Origin: Bacilli bacterium
Lineage (GTDB): Bacteria > Bacillota_I > Bacilli_A > ML615J-28 > CAG-698
NCBI GenBank assembly: GCA_028691715.1
Contig: JAQUYR010000002.1
Span: 12,963 to 34,862 of the forward strand
Length of the DNA: 21,900 bases
Direction of reading: 5' to 3'
The notes under the pieces are model-generated. The model saw only the letters and a program-made list of their open reading frames with translations, was not told the DNA's origin and did not search any database. Below, piece by piece: positions 17,201 through 21,900 of the stretch. How positions within the stretch are numbered: the stretch's first letter is position 1; the number at the start of each line of letters is the position of its first letter. A program made the position numbers and the translations under genes.

Positions 17201-20200
17201 AAAGCATTGGTTCCTTCTACTAACACTGTTGGAACATAGACTATAGTATCAGCTAATTCTTCCTCAAAAACAGTCTTATATGTAGCTGATATTGTCAAAT
17301 CTCCACCAACTTTTAAATACTCCAATTTCATATCAAGAATACCATTATCCTTGATTTCAGTAATCGTACTTGGAAGAGTTATTCCTCTGATATTGGTTAG
17401 GCCAAAGAAGGCATAGCTTTCAATAACTGTAACATTTTTACCATTAATTGTTGTTGGAACAACTACGTTGATAGCTGAACCTAAATATTGGATAATCATT
17501 ACACTGCTAGCTGCTTCACTGTAAAGGAAATCTCCACTTCTTTGAACAGTTGAGTAAACCGATATATCCCAGGCAGCATCATAAGCTAATAAGTTTTCGT
17601 TAGCAACTATTGCTTTGAAATGGGTATCAACATTTGTAAAGGTTGATGCATCAGTTGTTGGCATAGCACTAACACTGCTTAAATCAATTGCTGAAATATT
17701 GGAATTTGCAAAAGCATTTGCTCCGATATTTGTCAATGAACTTGGGAAAATTATTCTTATTAGTTTTGTTGTATCCTTGAAAACATTTGCTGATATTGTC
17801 GTAACTGTTGATTCTACAGTAAATTCAATGTTCGCTTTTCCCTTAGGATATACTAACAAAATAGTTTTTGCTTTGTTATAAAGAACCCCATTAGCAGTAG
17901 CAAAGTTTATGGCATCATTAGAAATAGTTATTGATTCTAAATTTTGAGCCAGCATAACAGATGCTACATCCATCGTCTCAAGATATCTTGGCAGAGTTAT
18001 ACTTCTTAGTTTTGTAGTATTTGATACTGTTCCTAAAGAGGTAATTTTTAAACCGTTTAAGTATTCTGGTATTACCAAATTGACTATATTATTTACATCC
18101 CAGGAAATTATTCTAATAGTATTAGGAGTCGTACTTGTTACAACTTCATATAAAATCGTTTCATATAGATCAAATTTACCATAAATTGTGATATTAGAAG
18201 TAATGATGGTATTATCAAATCTAAAGGCTGTTACAAAAGCATTTGTTTCATACCAATCAATTAATTCAAAATAAGGTAAATCAATAGTAATATCACTAGC
18301 ATGACCATTGTGAGGAACTTCCTGAGTTTCCAGTACATTCCCGTTGTAATCAACATAGCTTACTGTATATGTGTTGATAGCATATTTTGCTGTTACCACT
18401 AGATCACTAGAAACACTAGTAGTTACTTTATCCCAGCCAATAAAGTGATATCCCTGTTCTACTAATAGGTCAGGATTAGCTGGTAAAATAGCATCTGATC
18501 CATATTCAACTATCTGTTCTGACAAAACTGTACCATCAGAATCCTTAAAGACAACATTGTAGGTAGAGACAGTATATATTGGTCTGACAGTGAGATCATA
18601 TCTCACTTCAGTGAAAGCAATATTCCAATATCTGAAATCATAACCCTCTCTTACTGGAGGAATTGGTGCTGTAGCAGCCAAGCCCTCACCAACAGTTTGG
18701 ATATTTATAATATTACCAAGATGATCTAAAAATGTAACTGTATGATTTGTTAACCACTTGGCTATTAAAATATAATCACGAATAATCGGTGTTGAAAAAT
18801 CAAAAGAATTTTCATCGGTGGTATCTATATACCAACCGCCAAAAGTATATCCCTCTTTTGTTGGATTAATAGGAGGCACTGCTGTTTGATTCTCGATAAC
18901 TTGAATATTAGCAACATCACTGCCACCATCACTATCAAAAATAAGTGTATAGGTAACCTGAGGAATCGATGGGTCAATAGACCAACGAGCATATAAAACC
19001 ATGTCCTCTCTAACGCTCATCTCCCAATTATATAAGGTGATTAAATCACTATTTGTATACCAGCCAGCAAAGATATACCCTGTTTTCGTAGGATTTGTTG
19101 GCCTTGTTGCTGTTGTTCCTGACAGAAGTGTCATACTTCCAACTGGTGTTCCTCCATTAGAATTGAAGGTGATAACATAAGAAAGCCTTGTCCACTTTGC
19201 ATAAAGGGTAATATTTTCGGTTACTATTGTTGTCAATGAGTAGCTTTGAGTAAAACTCTCATCTGTATACCAGCCATTAAATTCATAATCCTCTTTTGTA
19301 GGATTATCTATTATAGGTAAGATTTCTCCATGAGTAACATAAACAACATCAATTGTACTACCACCATTTACCATAAATGTGATAGCATATCTAGCTGTCT
19401 CCCATTTAGCATACAGAGTAAAACTTTCGGTAACCAAACTATCAAAATCATATTTTTCAGTGAAACTAGAATCCTTATACCAACCCTCAACCATATATCC
19501 AAATTTTGTTGTTTCGCTTGGTATTTGTAATTTTTCATCGCGAAGAACTATAATATCTGAGATGGTAGTTCCTCCATTTGTATTAAAACTGATTGTATAC
19601 TCCTCAGGAATCCATTTTCCATAAAGAGTGAAAGAATTTCTAACTATATTATCAAAATTGTAAGAAGACGTTAATTCTTCATCAGTATACCAGCCACCAA
19701 AAATATACCCTTCCTTAATTAATTCAGTTGGGATACTTAGTTTACCACCTGTAGATACATCAACTGTAAAAGTCAACAATGGACTTCCACCATTAAAAGT
19801 AATAGTATTGGCATTAGCTCCCCATTTAGCATATAAGGTAATTTCATCAGTGACTATTGTTGAGAAAGAGAATTCCTTTGTCAACTCAACATCAGTAAAC
19901 CAGCCACCAAAGACATATCCCTCTTTTACTGGATTACTAGGTTTTGAAAGCTTTGAATTCTTAGTAATTATTTGGGCTTTTACTTCACTACCACCAAAAG
20001 TCTCAAAGTTAACAGTGATTGAAGGATACTCTTTTAATAAAACAACTGTCATTAAGTCCAGTTTTCCTTCATATCGAACATAGACATTATGAATTCCTGG
20101 TTCTTCAAGTTTCTCTAAAGCTTCATCAGAAAGCATACTCCTGGTAATAGATTTTTTTGTACTAGTATTATCGGTTTTATGAATTATAATTTGGATATCA

Positions 20201-20346
20201 GACAGATTAAAATCAGCAACAGTTACCTCAGAAGGTATCGTTGACTTATCGACTTCAATCGACTCAATAGTGCTTTTTATATTTATGCATCCCGAAGCCA
20301 TAAACATAATTGCTACAATAAATATAATACTTAATAGTCTTTTCAT
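14296..20346 (-). CDS. giant surface lipoprotein: InlB B-repeats, BspA-like LRRs, Ig-like end
   Basis: 2016-residue exported lipoprotein, likely an adhesin or host- or partner-binding surface protein. A short signal peptide ends in the lipobox ASGC (Cys20). Residues about 27-106 look like a Big_3-type Ig domain (ITRSMLSDEALEKL, then GIHNVYVRYEG). Nine B-repeats of about 65 residues follow (about 108-725; GYxFGGWYTD and LYAKW marks), then a BspA/LRR_5 region (about 730-1935; AFxxCxxLxxITIPxxITxIGxxAF) and a Big_2-type domain (1936-2016; SSDTEIIRFVNGKLTGVKIG). No LPXTG or SLH anchor is present. Ribosome site AAAGGAG, own promoter and terminator. It stands between dnaI and thrS. Ligand unknown. 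Confidence 0.9.
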   Translation of the reverse strand: MKRLLSIIFIVAIMFMASGCINIKSTIESIEVDKSTIPSEVTVADFNLSDIQIIIHKTDNTSTKKSITRSMLSDEALEKLEEPGIHNVYVRYEGKLDLMTVVLLKEYPSITVNFETFGGSEVKAQIITKNSKLSKPSNPVKEGYVFGGWFTDVELTKEFSFSTIVTDEITLYAKWGANANTITFNGGSPLLTFTVDVSTGGKLSIPTELIKEGYIFGGWYTDEELTSSYNFDNIVRNSFTLYGKWIPEEYTISFNTNGGTTISDIIVLRDEKLQIPSETTKFGYMVEGWYKDSSFTEKYDFDSLVTESFTLYAKWETARYAITFMVNGGSTIDVVYVTHGEILPIIDNPTKEDYEFNGWYTDESFTQSYSLTTIVTENITLYAKWTRLSYVITFNSNGGTPVGSMTLLSGTTATRPTNPTKTGYIFAGWYTNSDLITLYNWEMSVREDMVLYARWSIDPSIPQVTYTLIFDSDGGSDVANIQVIENQTAVPPINPTKEGYTFGGWYIDTTDENSFDFSTPIIRDYILIAKWLTNHTVTFLDHLGNIINIQTVGEGLAATAPIPPVREGYDFRYWNIAFTEVRYDLTVRPIYTVSTYNVVFKDSDGTVLSEQIVEYGSDAILPANPDLLVEQGYHFIGWDKVTTSVSSDLVVTAKYAINTYTVSYVDYNGNVLETQEVPHNGHASDITIDLPYFELIDWYETNAFVTAFRFDNTIITSNITIYGKFDLYETILYEVVTSTTPNTIRIISWDVNNIVNLVIPEYLNGLKITSLGTVSNTTKLRSITLPRYLETMDVASVMLAQNLESITISNDAINFATANGVLYNKAKTILLVYPKGKANIEFTVESTVTTISANVFKDTTKLIRIIFPSSLTNIGANAFANSNISAIDLSSVSAMPTTDASTFTNVDTHFKAIVANENLLAYDAAWDISVYSTVQRSGDFLYSEAASSVMIIQYLGSAINVVVPTTINGKNVTVIESYAFFGLTNIRGITLPSTITEIKDNGILDMKLEYLKVGGDLTISATYKTVFEEELADTIVYVPTVLVEGTNAFSDLDNVYDSNIIQGDFAIIRSLTKYGILQYLGDESNVIIPNAIGDNIISFVEARAFRNLSVLETVETEGVNLVNFGEEFAKNVILIVPNVLLEEYLVTYENTVVYPKTMVITRGADYIYGELNNKITIIRVLNWTETVTIPSTINTKPVETIGRFAIYYMPETTTEVIVPTSIKYLDDYSLYNENTVNTSIRFLGACPVSIGVQVCHSEDIVLVPNDYFNVYLNNFTECSVHNTGSVIAQNEEYRYSIYNNSIGIVKYIGIAKNVVVPSSINGMTVSSIYAMAFANNATVETITIPATITYIGYKAFQNCDKLNSVTVNALTVPKATVLADNWIMFYVPSTMLANYLADDNWNNYQIYQTGTVILQNTNYKYILNSEIDEVTIVKYIGTSSTIDEIRKIGSYVGTIGAYAFYDSEATDIVCDTGVHTIGYKALPKNISTATFNAEFVNADSGFIYEGLVVFARSYYISWYRSNAYWANYDIYENGTLFVEQNDFYISLYDGEITILEYQGTDEIVGISQTMNVNTSSGVVTGTVVAIGKNAFRDNTTITDIIMPNTIVKVGEYAFYNCTSLDNIVKSTAITEVGTKAFHNTLWYSEATTETFVLFGNVLYKYNFVSGSSGNITIPANIRTIADYAFSGATTVATVSIPNTVTSIGAHAFENCTNLTGVDIITGGVTEIKESTFAGCTRLRNITIPLSITSIGKYAFSGCSTLNAISFGNGVREIADYAFKDCTQLVTISLPKNLNKVGSLIFAGCNNLITATLDSTNTTYKVYDNVLLSKNGETMIQDLTPATRLSLMIPATVRVVATGAFTNSKFTEVIIASGNLEIMPMAFNNNTNLVRVIIKSLNLPTITETSLGDFDRYIYVYGTMVQTTSDDELFGVYEIKPIFSFSTTSVNVVITENFVSIPTSILDITGYTITYSSSDTEIIRFVNGKLTGVKIGTATITATLNTDPTQTCTIKVNVIAR
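14542..18159 (-). repeat. BspA-like leucine-rich repeat region in seven capped blocks
   Basis: Within the giant gene, residues about 730-1935 form seven successive blocks. Each opens with a Y-x-Y/I-type strand and IxIIxYxG...VVVPxTINGKxVxxI (clear examples start near residues 938, 1068, 1165 and 1285), continues with LRR_5 units, and closes with a VPxxxLxxYxxxxxWxxYxIYxxGT cap. The final block is the longest and most regular, with IGxxAFxxCxxL repeats. Block borders are estimated by eye. Confidence 0.75.
18172..20025 (-). repeat. nine InlB/Listeria-Bacteroides type B-repeats
   Basis: Tandem repeats of about 65 residues (residues about 108-725). The first six keep the full pattern FNxNGGxxV...PTKEGYxFxGWYTDxxxTxxYxFxxxVTxxxTLYAKW. 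Repeats 7 and 8 are shorter (FxDxxGxxLxxQxVxxG...P...GYxFxxW) and lack the TD-strand; repeat 9 regains it. On the plus strand the recurring DNA words are ccatttagcata and accagcca. DNA identity between copies is modest, suggesting old duplication with divergence. Confidence 0.88.
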
Positions 20347-20390
20347 TCTAGACCACTCCTTTAATTCATATAATTATAATAACTCATCTT

Positions 20391-20418
20391 ATTATACAAC
20401 GTTTTTATTTTTTTTCAA
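20391..20418 (-). promoter_or_regulatory. promoter of the giant lipoprotein gene
   Basis: Minus strand TTGAAA (20413-20418), 16-base A-rich spacer, TATAAT (20391-20396), 44 bases before the start codon. The A-tract in the spacer may bend the DNA. Confidence 0.7.
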
Positions 20419-20517
20419 AGATATTTTTTACACTAAGAAAACCAATAACTATGTCTTTTTTCTATGTTGACTTCCGAATATCAATTTTTATACGTTCTAT
20501 GCTTTATTTAAAAACTA

Positions 20518-20550
20518 ATAAAAAAAAGATGATTATTATGATCATCTTTT
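20518..20550 (-). terminator. terminator of the dnaB-dnaI unit
   Basis: Ten-base perfect arms AAAAGATGAT (20524-20533) and ATCATCTTTT (20541-20550) around a seven-base loop, followed on the minus strand by a run of T. The dnaI stop codon (20549-20551) overlaps the first arm. The A-run on the other side makes it look bidirectional. Confidence 0.85.
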
Positions 20551-21391
20551 ATTTTCGATAGTTTTTATCAGCGAGTTCAACAGGATTCATGATACACAAT
20601 ATCCTTTCAATAATCCTTTCACTCTTCATTTTATCTGTCTCGTTATAGGTTTCCATAAAGTGTTTGCCAAGGAATTCAATGCTATGATTTGATGTCATAA
20701 ACACAGGAAGATGGTTATCCATACGATATTGGAGAATTGGTCCGAGAATGTCATCACGAACAAATGGAGTATTGTTTTCTGCTCCAACATCATCTAACAT
20801 CAAGATTTCAACGTTCTTTAGGTTAACGATTATTTCCTCTATATTATTGCCAATAGAACTCTTTATCTGCCTTACTAAATCAGGGTAATAAGCGAATACT
20901 ACCTCCAGCCCTTCGCTTACCAATTTCTTAGCAAAATTGATCAATAGAAATGTTTTCCCTGAGCCATAGTTTCCATAAATATAAGTTCCCTTGACCTTTT
21001 TCCCTTTTTTATACTCATTATAGAAACGTTGTAAATCATTGAGAATGAGGATTCTTTCATTGCTAATTATTACTTCTTCCTCTCCTATATTATCATTAAA
21101 GTTAAGAAATGTTAACTTTCCTGAAGAAACTTTTTTAATATAGGGACAATCCTTATAATGAACTTTTATCTTAGAATTATCATAGGTCAAGACTGTCTGC
21201 ATATTCTCAACTCTTGATTCACAAGGTTTTTTACCCAGACATTTTTTACAAATTTCAGAATTATCTTTATGCAAAAACAAATCTGGAAAACTATTCAATA
21301 ATTGATCATCGGTAATTTTATTTTTCAAACAAAATTCAGATATTTCCTTATTTTTAAATAATTCCTTTTTTACATTATCTAGTTCGCTCAT
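20549..21391 (-). CDS. dnaI: primosomal helicase loader DnaI
   Basis: AAA+ ATPase (280 aa) that loads the replicative helicase onto DNA at the origin and at restart sites. The N-terminal helicase-binding part has a zinc-type cysteine set (Cys48, Cys51, Cys57, Cys82). The C-terminal ATPase has Walker A GNYGSGKT (140-147), Walker B ILMLDDVGAE and a sensor-like FMTSNHS stretch. Its ATG overlaps the dnaB stop by four bases (ATGA), the usual dnaB-dnaI coupling; the ribosome site (GGTGAAAG) is modest, as expected for coupled translation. It ends in a strong terminator. Confidence 0.95.
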   Translation of the reverse strand: MSELDNVKKELFKNKEISEFCLKNKITDDQLLNSFPDLFLHKDNSEICKKCLGKKPCESRVENMQTVLTYDNSKIKVHYKDCPYIKKVSSGKLTFLNFNDNIGEEEVIISNERILILNDLQRFYNEYKKGKKVKGTYIYGNYGSGKTFLLINFAKKLVSEGLEVVFAYYPDLVRQIKSSIGNNIEEIIVNLKNVEILMLDDVGAENNTPFVRDDILGPILQYRMDNHLPVFMTSNHSIEFLGKHFMETYNETDKMKSERIIERILCIMNPVELADKNYRK

Positions 21392-21900
21392 TTTTCTTTC
21401 ACCTTAAACATCTTCTGAGCTTCTTCTAAGACTTTTTGCGTCTCTTCCTCAGTTAGTTCTTTTGATTTAATGTTCTTATGCTCTTCTTCATATTTATTTA
21501 GCCATTCTGGAGTTTCTTTAACCTTTTTGAATGATGATTTGCTCTTAGGTTTATTAATGTATTCCAGGGCTTCACGAGCTGTCTTAATTCCTGCTCGTTT
21601 CCATGTAGAAGCAATTTTTTCAAAATAACTATAACCAGGAAATACTCCCTGTTTTTCATTATTAACATATAAAATCATGACGTTTATTACCTCTTGAGGT
21701 AATCCAGATATTCTTGCTAGATTTTCTAACATTGCCAGTTCACTACTAGAAGCCTTCATATAACTCAAGCTCTCAAGGATAGAAACCAAACTCATCCTTT
21801 CAAGCATTTCTAGTATCTTTAAGGAATCCTCATCTAAGTCACTAGCTATATATGGATCAGGGCTTTTCGTAACAAATTTTGCTACAACATTTTTATTTTT
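21388..21900 (-). CDS. dnaB: replication initiation/membrane attachment protein DnaB, 5' part missing
   Basis: The C-terminal 170 residues of a gene whose reading frame stays open to the right edge of the window, so the true start lies outside. The Met at 21807 is internal. The visible part holds a DnaD/DnaB_2 type domain: LARISGLPQEVINVMILYVN, then GYSYFEKIASTWKRAGIKTAREALEYI, followed by a charged tail. In Bacilli this protein, with DnaD and DnaI, loads the helicase during initiation at oriC and restart. It ends in TGA overlapping the dnaI start. Identification rests on this domain and the dnaI partner. Confidence 0.9.
   Translation of the reverse strand, partial: KNKNVVAKFVTKSPDPYIASDLDEDSLKILEMLERMSLVSILESLSYMKASSSELAMLENLARISGLPQEVINVMILYVNNEKQGVFPGYSYFEKIASTWKRAGIKTAREALEYINKPKSKSSFKKVKETPEWLNKYEEEHKNIKSKELTEEETQKVLEEAQKMFKVKEK

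Noticed and set aside
19379..19624. Plus-strand open frames opposite the B-repeat region (also 19330-19530, 19808-20083).
   Set aside because: They are antisense shadows of the repeats, with no ribosome site or recognisable protein, and sit inside a clearly coding gene.
18172..20025. Regularly spaced repeated words on the plus strand, looking like a CRISPR or tandem DNA repeat.
   Set aside because: The period is about 195-200 bases, copies are diverged, and they translate to protein B-repeats in one long reading frame.
21805..21807. Met at 21807 as the start of a small 139-residue gene.
   Set aside because: The frame stays open to the window edge and the domain belongs to a longer DnaB; no ribosome site precedes this Met.
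1..21900. Possible mycoplasma genetic code (TGA as Trp), given low GC and DnaB/DnaI.
   Set aside because: cpsC and dnaB end in TGA within ATGA overlaps with the next gene, and Trp is encoded by TGG in the genes read here.

Overview
This is an AT-rich, low-GC Gram-positive-type chromosome segment in which every supported gene lies on the minus strand, so transcription runs from right (21900) to left (1). The DnaB/DnaI primosome pair, a T-box leader on thrS, strong sigma-A type promoters and Shine-Dalgarno sites point to the class Bacilli in the broad sense, such as an Erysipelotrichia-, Acholeplasma- or RF39-like lineage. TGA is used as a real stop (cpsC and dnaB both end in an ATGA overlap), so the mycoplasma code 4 does not apply. 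The exact taxon cannot be fixed from the sequence alone.

In transcription order: (1) 21900-20520 holds the 3' part of dnaB and all of dnaI, closed by a terminator hairpin. (2) 20418-14251 is a self-contained unit with its own promoter, one 2016-residue lipoprotein gene (nine InlB-type B-repeats, a long BspA-like leucine-rich region, a C-terminal Ig-like domain) and a terminator. It sits between dnaI and thrS, which are near-neighbours in Bacillus, so it looks like an accessory insertion. (3) 14211-8305 is the thrS unit: a consensus promoter, a T-box leader, thrS, a membrane-inserted M28-peptidase-like protein whose metal ligands are mostly replaced, a membrane NDP-sugar 4,6-dehydratase, and uppP. 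Gaps are 3-45 bases with no convincing internal terminator. (4) 8109-5569 holds an opine-dehydrogenase-family enzyme, a DUF368 undecaprenyl-phosphate translocase (popT) and a VanZ-like protein. (5) 5539-3334 has a clear promoter, an O-antigen-ligase/Wzy-like polymerase and a YwaF-like membrane protein. (6) 3317-2091 is nahK (N-acetylhexosamine 1-kinase) with an exact TTGACA-17-TATAAT promoter and its own terminator. (7) 2077-1 is the capsule regulatory set cpsC, cpsD and cpsB (the last one cut by the window edge).

Together, most of the window is a cell-envelope polysaccharide neighbourhood. NahK can supply HexNAc-1-phosphate, the dehydratase makes a 4-keto-6-deoxy HexNAc nucleotide, the Wzy/WaaL-like protein polymerises or ligates glycan, UppP and PopT recycle the undecaprenyl carrier, and CpsBCD sets chain length and output by tyrosine phosphorylation. 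The parts most worth a second look are the giant lipoprotein inserted in a housekeeping neighbourhood, the degenerate M28 protein, and a tRNA-Thr-sensing T-box placed upstream of envelope genes. No RNA genes other than the T-box leader, no CRISPR arrays and no insertion sequences were seen.
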